This document shows positions 15,572 through 23,047 of a stretch of DNA of 33,411 nucleotides, in pieces. Every line of letters starts with the position of its first letter. Within the stretch, counting starts at the first letter, position 1. Below the pieces are notes generated by a model that was given only the letters and a program-made list of their open reading frames with translations, was not told the origin of the DNA and searched no databases. The DNA is taken from the NCBI GenBank assembly GCA_002748015.1, contig PDRH01000047.1:1-33411 (forward strand), in the 5' to 3' direction. Origin of the DNA: Bacteroidota bacterium (lineage in GTDB: Bacteria; Bacteroidota; Bacteroidia; Bacteroidales; CAJPTX01). Position numbers and translations under genes: made by a program.

Positions 15572-17461
15572 ATGCGAACACACGGGATATACATTGTAGC
15601 GGGGGTATTACTATGCGCACTCGCCTTCGCCCTGACGGACTGCGCACGGATAGTAGCCCCAGGGGGCGGCCCTCGTGACAGCGTCCCTCCACGCATCGTG
15701 CGCTGCGAACCCATACCGGGTAGCACCGAGGTGCGCCCAGAGGAGCTACAGATCACCTTCGATGAATACGTAAAGCTCAAATCGCCCAATCGAAACATCT
15801 ACATGTCGCCACCGCTCAAGTACCCAGTAGTGGCCGTAGTCAAAGGGCGTACGGTAGAGATCCGGTTCCGGGACACGCTAGCCGACAGCACCACCTACAA
15901 CCTCCACTTCGGGCAATGTATCGTTGACCTGACCGAGGGGCAACCCATGGAAGACTTCAGCTTTGCCTTCAGCACCGGCCCAACGATAGATAGCGCACGC
16001 CTCTTTGGCCGGGTGCGCAATGCGCTAACACAACGCCCCATTGCGGGCATGAACGTTTCCATCTACCGGCAAAACATAGACTCATTGCCACAGACCACAC
16101 TCCCGGATTTCGTGGCTCGTACAGATAGTGCAGGTATCTTCGACATTCGCTACATCCCCAGCGGTAGCTACAAAATATTCGGCATCAAAAACGCATCCAA
16201 CAAGCTGATATACAGCAACACGAAGGATACAATAGCCTTTCTAAAGGAGCTGCAGACCACGGTGCTACCCGGGGACACCGTGGAGGCAAAACGTATACCA
16301 GTCCTCGAGGGCTTCGCGCGCGAGGTGAGGAAGCACTACCTACTAGCAGAAAAACGCCTGGTGGCCAACCGCATCTCCTTCGTATTCTCAGCTCGCCCCA
16401 TCGGGGGGCTACAGGCAACTCTTCTTGATGCCCCGGACGCAGAGCTAGTCAAAGAGCAATCTGCCAAGGGGGATACAGTAAGCTACTGGATAATGGACAG
16501 TGCAATCGCTCTACGGGACACGATTGTAACACGCCTACAGTACCAGCAAACAGACTCCACTGGCGGGCTACAAACCCGGCAAGACACGATCACCCTGCCA
16601 TTCGAGTTCCCGGAAAAGGAGGAGGAGGAGGAGGAGCTGACCGCGGCACAGGATAGCCTAAAAGTCAAGCCCCAGGCTATCGCGGCGCAACAACGGGAAG
16701 GGGACACTACGCAAACAGCAAGCAGGAAACCAACGCAGAAGGAGAAGGGTTGGCTTGAACGCACCTTCGGAACGAATCGCACCAGCGTGGAGCTGAGCAA
16801 AAAGGAGAAGCAGCGGAAGATAAAACGGATGGCCTGCGCCCTCGTATGCAAGCGGAAGAAGGTACTACGACCGTGGGACACCGTGAGCATCTCGCTAAGC
16901 TCGCCCACCACCCTACTCGAGAGGGGGAAAGTTCGCCTACTATCACTACCCGACTCCACCACCCTCGAGGCCAAGGTAAGCTATGAGCCAGAGGTGCAGC
17001 CCCGGCGAATTGCCATTACCCACGAATGGGAGCCCGGAAGGGAATATCGCCTTAGGGTTGAACCCGGTGCCGTGAAGAACCTCTTTGGCCGCACGAACGA
17101 CACCCTCAAGATGAGCCTTAAAGGGCTAAACCCCAGCGACTACTCCGCCCTGCACATCACGCTAAAGAATGCCCCAGAGCAAGCCCTCATACAGCTACTA
17201 CCGGCCGGCAAATACAGGCAGATACTACGCCAGGAGCATGGCCATTCCGCAGATTTTATCTACCTTGACCCCGGAACGGTGTGGATCCGCCTCATTGACG
17301 ATGCCAACGGGAATGGCCAATGGGATGCAGGGGACTACAGCCTCGGGACCGAACCGGAGCGGGTACGGTACTACCTCAACGAGCTCGGAGACAGAGATAT
17401 CATCATGCGCCCCAACTGGGAGTACGATATACACATTAACTACGAAAAACTGGAGGAGTAA
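15572..17461 (+). CDS. Big_5 (Ig-like) domain lipoprotein
   Basis: This 629-residue lipoprotein starts with a signal peptide and the lipobox LTDC. The first domain, after PGGGPRDSVPPRIVRCEPIPG, is the Big_5/SbsA-type Ig fold widely seen in Bacteroidetes (ELQITFDEYVKL, NIYMSPPLKYPV, TYNLHFGQCIVDLTEG). A regulatory beta-sandwich follows from about 145-215 (SARLFGRVRNALTQRPIAGMNV, YIPSGSYKIFGIK). A long charged insert (about 345-430) separates it from a C-terminal part with NGNGQWDAGDYSLGTEPE, a calcium-binding-like loop. It probably sits in the outer membrane or on the surface; the role is unknown. It heads a tight operon with the thiamine-binding-like, PorT-like and RlpA genes. Confidence 0.8.
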   Translation: MRTHGIYIVAGVLLCALAFALTDCARIVAPGGGPRDSVPPRIVRCEPIPGSTEVRPEELQITFDEYVKLKSPNRNIYMSPPLKYPVVAVVKGRTVEIRFRDTLADSTTYNLHFGQCIVDLTEGQPMEDFSFAFSTGPTIDSARLFGRVRNALTQRPIAGMNVSIYRQNIDSLPQTTLPDFVARTDSAGIFDIRYIPSGSYKIFGIKNASNKLIYSNTKDTIAFLKELQTTVLPGDTVEAKRIPVLEGFAREVRKHYLLAEKRLVANRISFVFSARPIGGLQATLLDAPDAELVKEQSAKGDTVSYWIMDSAIALRDTIVTRLQYQQTDSTGGLQTRQDTITLPFEFPEKEEEEEELTAAQDSLKVKPQAIAAQQREGDTTQTASRKPTQKEKGWLERTFGTNRTSVELSKKEKQRKIKRMACALVCKRKKVLRPWDTVSISLSSPTTLLERGKVRLLSLPDSTTLEAKVSYEPEVQPRRIAITHEWEPGREYRLRVEPGAVKNLFGRTNDTLKMSLKGLNPSDYSALHITLKNAPEQALIQLLPAGKYRQILRQEHGHSADFIYLDPGTVWIRLIDDANGNGQWDAGDYSLGTEPERVRYYLNELGDRDIIMRPNWEYDIHINYEKLEE

Positions 17462-17463
17462 AC

Positions 17464-17769
17464 ATGTCAGTACTAGTCAACTTCGCAATGTTCCCAACGG
17501 ATAAGGTTGGGAGTATGTCGCCCTACGTGGCCAAGCTCGAAAAGGCCATACGCGACCAGGGCTACCCAAGCCAGCTGACCGCCATGAGCACCATCGTAGA
17601 GACCCCCACACTGGCAGAAGCCTTCAAGGTAATGCAGGCCGCCTACGATGCCCTCACGCCCGACTGCAAGCGGGTTTACGTCTCCGCAACCTTCGACATC
17701 AAGGCAGAAGGGGAGAACCGCCTAGAGGGCAAAGTCAAGTCAGTGGAGGAGAAGATCGCGCGTGGCTAG
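17464..17769 (+). CDS. MTH1187-family thiamine-binding-like protein
   Basis: This 101-residue ferredoxin-fold protein belongs to the MTH1187/YqgV-type family. The start MSVLVNFAMFPTDKVGSMSPYVAKLEKAI and the strand-turn YPSQLTAMSTIVETPTLAEAF match the family, some members of which bind thiamine and act with ABC-type uptake. No transporter gene is nearby. The start is supported by GGAGGAG 4 bases before the ATG, overlapping the end of the lipoprotein gene. It ends inside the next gene by 8 bases, so translation is probably coupled. Its ligand here is unproven. Confidence 0.82.
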   Translation: MSVLVNFAMFPTDKVGSMSPYVAKLEKAIRDQGYPSQLTAMSTIVETPTLAEAFKVMQAAYDALTPDCKRVYVSATFDIKAEGENRLEGKVKSVEEKIARG

Positions 17770-18490
17770 CAGTCCACTCGCCACCCCTCGCCGATGCGGC
17801 CTAGTCCTACTGCTGGCGCTGCTATGCCTCCTACCAAGGGTCAAAGCGCAGGATGTAACTGTCGACACCATCACCCTCACGGTAGGTGCTAGGGTCGGAG
17901 TGGGTATTAGCCGCATCACCTTTCAGCCCTTCCAGCCACGCTACCCCGGTCTGAAGGCCGAGGGTGGTGTGGTTTTTGGGGTGTCAGCAGAACGCTACTT
18001 CGGCATGCAGGTAGAGCTAGACTTCGCCCGTACGGCCTTCGAAACGGTTGAAGCGCACCAGCGGAAAATCGGGCAGAAGGAGTGGATCGGCGAGCGCCTC
18101 AAGGTGGAAAACCTCTGGTTGCAGCTACCCATACTCGCCGAAGGGCACTACCGGTATAAGCGCCTTCTCATGCGCCTACAGGTCGGTGGCTTTCTGGACT
18201 ACCTGCTAATCGAGCGGGCTGGAATAGGTGGCGCCATGGAGCGGATGGACCTCAAGAGCTGGGCGTACAACCGCCTCGGGGTGGGCGTGTGCGGCGGCGG
18301 AGGGCTAGGAATAGCCACCAGCTTCGGCAACTTCCACCTCGACTACCGATTTAACTACCGGCTCACCAACCTGTACGACAGGGAGCGAATCCCCGGAGCG
18401 AATGAACCTCGCTCCAACCCCCGAGACCACGGCCTATCCATTACGTATACATATACATTCACTAAGATACAGGAGAAGATAGCACCATGA
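17762..18490 (+). CDS. PorT-like outer-membrane beta-barrel protein
   Basis: This 242-residue protein has a signal peptide ending PRVKAQ and then alternating amphipathic strands typical of an eight-stranded barrel (TLTVGARVGVGISRITF, VVFGVSAERYFGMQVELDF, LQLPILAEGHYRYKRLLMRLQVGGFLDY, LDYRFNYRLTNLYD). Such Bacteroidetes barrels resemble PorT and OMP_b-brl_2 proteins. It starts at GTG 17762, within the previous gene, because no ATG gives a signal peptide; GGAGGAG lies about 9 bases upstream. Its stop overlaps the next start as ATGA. A link to type IX secretion is possible because PorT works there, but there is no direct evidence here. Confidence 0.75.
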   Translation: MASSPLATPRRCGLVLLLALLCLLPRVKAQDVTVDTITLTVGARVGVGISRITFQPFQPRYPGLKAEGGVVFGVSAERYFGMQVELDFARTAFETVEAHQRKIGQKEWIGERLKVENLWLQLPILAEGHYRYKRLLMRLQVGGFLDYLLIERAGIGGAMERMDLKSWAYNRLGVGVCGGGGLGIATSFGNFHLDYRFNYRLTNLYDRERIPGANEPRSNPRDHGLSITYTYTFTKIQEKIAP

Positions 18491-19296
18491 AGAAAATCAT
18501 CGTACTGCTCACGCTGCTAGCCGGGTTGGCCAGCATGGCGCTAGGGCAGAAGTCATTCAGCCAGGAGGGGCTAGCCTCCTACTACGCCGACAAGTTCCAG
18601 GGGCGAACCACCGCCTCGGGCGACCGATACGACAAGGCCAAGTTCACCTGCGCCCACATGTCCCTGCCCTTCGGCACTGAGCTACTCGTTACCAATCTCG
18701 AGAACGGGAAGCAAACCACCGTGCAGGTGAACGACCGTGGCCCCTTTGTCGCCAACCGCATCATAGACCTCTCGAGAGCGGCCGCCGAGGAGATCGACAT
18801 GGTGAAAAGTGGAGTCGCCAAGGTCAAGGTAGAGATTGCCAGCCAGGCCAAGAGCGAGGCAAGCGCCAGCCAGACCAGCAGCAAGCCCGCGGGACAGACC
18901 GCCGCCAGGCCAAAGCCCCAGAAAGCTCCGGCAGCCAAGCCTACCCCTAGGCCCACACCAAAGCCCACCCCTGCCAGCCAGTCCAGCGCCTACAGTGCAC
19001 CCCGCGAAGAGGGCGATATGGAGCTATTCGGCCTAGAGGTTAAACCCCTGGCCAGCCGCGCGCTAACGGGCTACGGCGTGCAGATAGCCTCCTACAACGA
19101 CCAGAGCAACATGCTGCGCCGCGCATCAGAGCTAGAGCAGCGCTTCAGGCACCTGCTGAAGGTAGAGATCATCAGCGGGGATGATAGCAAGAGCTACAAG
19201 CTCATTATCGGGCTCTTCCCCACCAAGGCGGAGGCCCAGAAGTACAGGGCCCAGCTACAGGCCGTCTACCCCGACTGCTTCATCATATCGCTCTAG
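18487..19296 (+). CDS. rlpA: RlpA-family septal lytic transglycosylase-like protein with SPOR domain
   Basis: RlpA cuts naked glycan strands of peptidoglycan at the septum. The 269 residues have a signal peptide ending ASMALGQ, a double-psi beta-barrel domain from about 27-118 (GLASYYADKFQGRTTASGDRYD, PFGTELLVTNL, VNDRGPFVANRIIDLSRAAA), a Pro/Lys/Ala-rich linker (about 135-175) and a C-terminal SPOR domain (about 193-269: GYGVQIASYNDQSNMLRRA to PDCFIISL) that binds peptidoglycan at division sites. No lipobox Cys is present, unlike E. coli RlpA. It overlaps the PorT-like gene by 4 bases and ends that tight four-gene run. trpS follows after 83 bases. Confidence 0.9.
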   Translation: MKKIIVLLTLLAGLASMALGQKSFSQEGLASYYADKFQGRTTASGDRYDKAKFTCAHMSLPFGTELLVTNLENGKQTTVQVNDRGPFVANRIIDLSRAAAEEIDMVKSGVAKVKVEIASQAKSEASASQTSSKPAGQTAARPKPQKAPAAKPTPRPTPKPTPASQSSAYSAPREEGDMELFGLEVKPLASRALTGYGVQIASYNDQSNMLRRASELEQRFRHLLKVEIISGDDSKSYKLIIGLFPTKAEAQKYRAQLQAVYPDCFIISL

Positions 19297-19379
19297 CAAC
19301 AGCAAGCGGCGAGCACCCACGGGATATATCAGCCGGAGGTAAGAATACAAAAACAAGGACAGAAAGCTACAGTAAGACA

Positions 19380-20387
19380 ATGACGACAAAAGGCGGCAAA
19401 CCCATAGTGGTAAGTGGGATACGCTCTACGGGAAAGCTCCATCTGGGGAACTACCTAGGGGCGCTCAAGAACTTCGTAGGGATGCAGGAGCAGTTTAACT
19501 GCTTCTTCTTCATTGCGGATTTGCACTCGCTCACAACGCACCCCACCTCCAAGGAGCTACACACCTCCGTGCGGCAGGTGATGGCCGAGTACCTCGCAGC
19601 AGGGCTAGACCCCCAGAAATGCTCCCTCTACGTACAGAGCGACGTGCCCGAGGTGGTGGAGCTATACCTCTTCCTGAACATGAACGCCTACCTCGGCGAG
19701 TTGCAACGATGCACCAGCTTCAAGGACAAAGTGCGCAAGCAACCAGAGAACATCAACGCCGGACTGCTAACCTACCCAACCCTCATGGCCGCAGACATCC
19801 TGCAGCACCGGGCGAATATAGTCCCCGTGGGGAAGGACCAGGAACAGCATCTGGAGATGGCCCGCACCTTCGGCAACCGCTTCAACCGGATGTACGAAGT
19901 GGACCTATTCCCTGAACCACAGTCCTACAAGAGCGAAGCCCCGCTGGTGAAAATCCCCGGCCTCGACGGCACGGGCAAGATGGGCAAATCCGAGGGCAAC
20001 GCCATCTACCTAAGCGATAGCCCGGAAGTCATCCGCAAGAAGGTCATGAAGGCCATGAGCGACAACGGCCCGACCCAGCCCAACCAGCCCAAGAGCGAGG
20101 CCATACAGAACCTCTTCACGCTCATGCAGCACGTATCCACACCGGATACCCTCAGGTTCTTCGAGGAGGCCTACAACGCCTGCACCATACGCTACGGCGA
20201 CATGAAGAAGCAGCTGGCCGAGGACATGATAGCCGCCACCGCCCCCATACGGGAGCGCATAGAGTACTACGTAAGCCACGAGGAGCTACTGACCGAGGCC
20301 GCCGCGCAGGGAGCAGCAAGCGCCAGCGAAAGCTCCCGCGAGACCCTCAAGCTGGTCAAAGAGGCCGTCGGCATCAAGCGCCTCTAG
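19380..20387 (+). CDS. trpS: Tryptophanyl-tRNA synthetase
   Basis: Class Ic synthetase that charges tRNATrp with tryptophan in the cytoplasm. Of the 335 residues, 18-26 hold the HIGH-type motif (TGKLHLGNYLG) and 200-204 the KMSKS-type motif as KMGKS, a common variant. The segment LTYPTLMAADILQHRANIVPVGKDQEQHLEM is highly conserved. The length is standard for bacterial TrpS. The 83-base leader after rlpA shows no T-box or peptide attenuator I can recognise, so it is either the last gene of the upstream operon or has its own weak promoter. It is followed by a terminator at 20420. Confidence 0.97.
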   Translation: MTTKGGKPIVVSGIRSTGKLHLGNYLGALKNFVGMQEQFNCFFFIADLHSLTTHPTSKELHTSVRQVMAEYLAAGLDPQKCSLYVQSDVPEVVELYLFLNMNAYLGELQRCTSFKDKVRKQPENINAGLLTYPTLMAADILQHRANIVPVGKDQEQHLEMARTFGNRFNRMYEVDLFPEPQSYKSEAPLVKIPGLDGTGKMGKSEGNAIYLSDSPEVIRKKVMKAMSDNGPTQPNQPKSEAIQNLFTLMQHVSTPDTLRFFEEAYNACTIRYGDMKKQLAEDMIAATAPIRERIEYYVSHEELLTEAAAQGAASASESSRETLKLVKEAVGIKRL

Positions 20388-20419
20388 CCCACAATAGCGG
20401 CCAATAGGCAACCTATGAT

Positions 20420-20455
20420 GAAGGCGGGTACTCAGGCAGTATCCGCCTTCTTTAT
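20420..20455 (+). terminator. Rho-independent terminator of trpS
   Basis: A 13-bp stem GAAGGCGGGTACT (20420-20432) pairs with 20438-20450 with one G-T pair and loop CAGGC, followed by TTTAT. It lies 33 bases after the trpS stop. Confidence 0.8.
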
Positions 20456-20467
20456 ACCGCAAAACGT

Positions 20468-21094
20468 ATGAATACACCAGAGCCAAAAGACCTCGAAGCA
20501 CGCGCCAGGGACATACTTGCGCGCATCAACCTCTTTCAGAACGGCCCGGTTGCCCAGCAGCTACGGGAAGCGGGGGTAGTCTACCCCTACTCCCTCGGCG
20601 TACCCATCCCCTCCCTGCGGGAAATCGCTGGAGAATATGAGGCCTCCATGCCGCTAGCCCGCCATCTGGTGCAACGTAAGCTTCGCGAGGCTATACTGAT
20701 CGCCTCCATGCTAGCCGTTCCGGAGGAATTCCAAGCTGAGGACTACGACCTCTGGGAGCAGACCTTCACCACCCCCGAAGCGGTAGAAGTCGCTTGCTTC
20801 CACTGCCTATGCAAGCTCCCTGCACCGTGGAGCCACATATCCAGCTGGTTGCAATCCCAAGAACCGCTACGGCAGAAGGCCGGGCTGCTTACCCTATGCC
20901 ATGCGCTACGAAAAGGGCGGACCATCCCCAGCACGCTTAGCGAAGGGCTAGAGCTCAGCCAGACCGCACACCACACCGCCCTGCAGCAGGACCTACTCGC
21001 ACTCTATGATGCCAGCCAGGGCAAGGATGAAAAAGTCCACCAAAAAGTCCAGGCTGCGTTACGGGAAAACCTAGGGCCGGACTGCGAGCTATAG
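20468..21094 (+). CDS. AlkD-like DNA alkylation repair protein
   Basis: AlkD-type glycosylases are HEAT-repeat proteins that remove alkylated bases. This 208-residue protein is all helical, with repeats such as GVPIPSLREIAGEYEASMPLARHLVQRKLREAILIAS, YDLWEQTFTTPEAVEVACFHCLC and LQSQEPLRQKAGLLTLCHAL, which fit the family pattern. It looks somewhat short and the catalytic Asp and Trp residues cannot be placed with confidence, so a non-enzymatic HEAT protein is possible. It begins 13 bases after the trpS terminator and has no clear -7 box. It is convergent with the DUF4301 gene, and no strong terminator separates them. Confidence 0.65.
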   Translation: MNTPEPKDLEARARDILARINLFQNGPVAQQLREAGVVYPYSLGVPIPSLREIAGEYEASMPLARHLVQRKLREAILIASMLAVPEEFQAEDYDLWEQTFTTPEAVEVACFHCLCKLPAPWSHISSWLQSQEPLRQKAGLLTLCHALRKGRTIPSTLSEGLELSQTAHHTALQQDLLALYDASQGKDEKVHQKVQAALRENLGPDCEL

Positions 21095-21127
21095 GGCTAA
21101 CCGCATATCGGAAGCCCCTCGGCGTGC

Positions 21128-22601
21128 CTAGCGATGCTCCGGGCGCACGAGGTCAGTTATCTCCTTGACGGGCGTGAAAGTGGATGAGGGCACCTCAACG
21201 AAGAGGCTTATCCAGTCGGCTTGCGCCCCGTTCCATAGGCCCGGTAGCTCCTGCGCCAGAATCTCATCGCTACCAATGGTCTTGCGCGCAATGAAGCCCG
21301 TAGCCGGGTCAACGTAGCGATGCAGAGCAAACTTCTCCCCGTACCGATTACGCAGGCCGCAGACTATCTCCACCGGGTTGAAGTACTCCGCCTCCTGCAG
21401 CATCCGTTGCACCTCAGGGCTATCCGTATCCATCTGCGAGGTCTCCACGATCTGGAGGGAGCACGCTCCATCTGGATGCCGTACCCAGAATGGTCCACCA
21501 CCCGGCTCCCCCTCGTTCTTGACCATCCCGCAGACGCGCATTGGGCGGTTAAGCATGCGCCGGAGATACTCCACCCGCTCCTGAACCAGCTCATCGCTCG
21601 GCGCCCCCACCAACCAGGGGGCAGGGCGTAGCTTTATCTCACGCATGGCGTACTCCAGCATCTCATATACTCGTTCAGGTGTCGGACTACCATCCAGCTC
21701 GTCCAGCATGCTGAAGACTTCCCGTTGCCTCTTGAGCCTTGAGGCGGTCAGGTGCTACATTATCAATGTTCTTGATGAACACCAGCTCGCCCTCCAGAAC
21801 GCTGAGGTTCTCCAGCAGCGCACCATGCCCTGCAGGCCGGAATACGAAGCGCCCAGCCGTATCGCGGTAGGGCGAACCATCCAGCCTTGCGGCTATCGTA
21901 TCGGTGGACGGGGACTGCAAGCTGAAGCCTAGATGATACTTCACCCCGTAGCGTTGCTCCAGCGAGGATACCACCGCCATGGCGTGCGCACGTATGCTCG
22001 CCTCGTGCTGGGGCGATACGGTAAAATGGATGTGGACAGTTCCGTCCTGCCGACGTGCGTAGAGCGCCCCCTCCACGAGATGCTCCTCGATGGGGGTTCT
22101 CGTAGTACCATCCTCCTGCCGATGAAAGGGGATGAGAGCCTTGGGTCTAACTGCTAGCCCCAACGCCTGGGGGTCAACTATGGCACGGACGATGGGTGCA
22201 TAATCCCCCTTCTCCTCCAGCTCATCCACCTGTTGGCCGCTCCCCGCCAGGAAATCCGCCACCATGGGGGCAAAAGGGTAATGCGCCAGGGAAGCTTTGA
22301 GGGGGTTGCCCTGGGTGGGTTTATCGAGGTGGGCATAGAGCCTCTTGAAGAGCCGGGTAGCCGCCCCGGAGGCAGGGACGAACTTGGTGCAGCTCGCAGA
22401 GCTAGCATCGTACTCCTTCTGGAGCGCCTCGAGTTCGTCTTCCGAAAGCCGTATAATACCCCGGCTCAGGGTCGCCGGGCCATCGAGCTGCAAACGGGGG
22501 AACCCCTCGTGAAAACGGTCTATCTGGGTCTGAATTTGCTCGGGGGTGAGGCCGTGTTCCTCTATCTGCAGAAGGTCCTGGGGGGAGAATTGGTATGCCA
22601 T
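21128..22601 (-). pseudogene. DUF4301 family gene interrupted by a frameshift
   Basis: Two overlapping frames together make one DUF4301 protein, a Bacteroidetes family of about 500 residues and unknown function. The first frame (22601-21687) begins MAYQFSPQDLLQIEEHGLTPEQI and carries FVPASGAATRLFKRLYAHL, EEHLVEGALYARRQDG and RPAGHGALLENL, up to FIKNIDNVAPDRLK. The second (21709-21128) continues with MRVCGMVKNEGEPGGGPFWVR, YFNPVEIVCGLRNRYGEKF and QELPGLWNGAQADWISLFVEVPSSTFTPVKEI. At 21731-21744 the sequence has two 7-base copies, CTTGAGC and CTTGAGG. Removing one copy joins the frames as DRLK-RQREVFSMLDELDG, about 488 residues in all. It may be a real mutation, a reversible slippage site or a sequencing error. 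Divergent from the symporter gene. Confidence 0.85.
21731..21744. repeat. 7-base tandem duplication at the DUF4301 frameshift
   Basis: CTTGAGC (21731-21737) is followed by CTTGAGG (21738-21744). A 7-base gain shifts the frame by one, and deleting one copy restores an open DUF4301 frame. See the pseudogene entry. Confidence 0.75.
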
Positions 22602-22753
22602 ATGCGTACGTTTAGAGCTTTATTTGCTGGTGAAGTTACAAAAAAAAAACTGGTCCTAGCAGACCACACCGCTACGCGGGTGAACTATCAACTCCCCCCC
22701 ATGAGTCAGAGTATGATTCCGAAGGTACACACCGCCACTTGGAACCGCCTCCG

Positions 22754-22816
22754 CCTAGGGCTCCCCTCCCTATTTCTCGGGGAAATAGGGAGGGGCCTAG
22801 GGGGCGGATCTGCCCC
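22754..22816. repeat. Structured intergenic element, copy B
   Basis: CCTAGG (22754-22759) and CCCCTCCCTATTTC (22763-22776) pair with GAAATAGGGAGGGG (22782-22795) and CCTAGG (22796-22801): a 20-bp stem with a GCT bulge and loop TCGGG. An additional hairpin GGGGC-GGATCT-GCCCC (22801-22816) follows. It shares TCCGCCTAGG, TTTC-CGGG-GAAA and a downstream AAACCCT with copy A at 5202-5276, although most stem bases differ and still pair. Confidence 0.6.
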
Positions 22817-22877
22817 AAACCCTCCCTAGCCCCTGAAGACTCATTAGGAATTTCATCAGCAGGAACGCCAAGAGGGC

Positions 22878-22907
22878 TTGCTCTTCCTCAAGTTTCCCCT
22901 ATATTTG
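22878..22907 (+). promoter_or_regulatory. Promoter of the sodium:solute symporter gene
   Basis: TTG (22878-22880) and TATATTTG (22900-22907) are 19 bases apart, a near-perfect Bacteroidetes promoter. The start would be near 22914, leaving a leader of about 135 bases. Confidence 0.65.
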
Positions 22908-22920
22908 CGACTTGCTAAAA

Positions 22921-22940
22921 AGCCCTCAGGGGCTATTTTT
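22921..22940 (+). terminator. Terminator-like hairpin in the symporter leader
   Basis: AGCCC (22921-22925) pairs with GGGCT (22930-22934) across loop TCAG, followed by ATTTTT. It begins about 7 bases after the predicted transcription start, so it could attenuate the transcript. The stem is short; function is unproven. Confidence 0.4.
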
Positions 22941-23006
22941 ATGCCGGTGCACTCGGTTTTGCGCTATGCGAGAAGGCCAACCGTGCTGTTCTCCATCTGG
23001 GGCTGA
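22941..23006 (+). CDS. Possible short leader ORF before the symporter gene
   Basis: ATG at 22941 opens a 21-residue frame, MPVHSVLRYARRPTVLFSIW followed by Gly and TGA at 23004-23006. It lies directly after the terminator-like hairpin and spans a second hairpin (GCAC-GGTT with a TC bulge pairing with AACC-GTGC, 22949-22986). No ribosome site is visible, so it may be chance. Confidence 0.2.
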   Translation: MPVHSVLRYARRPTVLFSIWG

Positions 23007-23047
23007 AAGTATGGGGCATCGGTTCGCTTACCAATACCATTGACGCA

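Larger units (their letters stand above)
22602..23047. other. Structured intergenic region between DUF4301 and symporter genes
   Basis: These 446 bases contain an A10 run (22640-22649) just upstream of the DUF4301 gene, structured element B (22754-22816), the symporter promoter (22878-22907), a terminator-like hairpin (22921-22940), a second hairpin (22949-22986) and a 21-codon frame (22941-23006). No tRNA or known riboswitch is recognisable. Confidence 0.6.

Noticed and set aside
19297..19379. T-box or tryptophan attenuator before trpS
   Set aside because: No T-box sequence, Trp-rich leader peptide or terminator hairpin is visible in the 83 bases.
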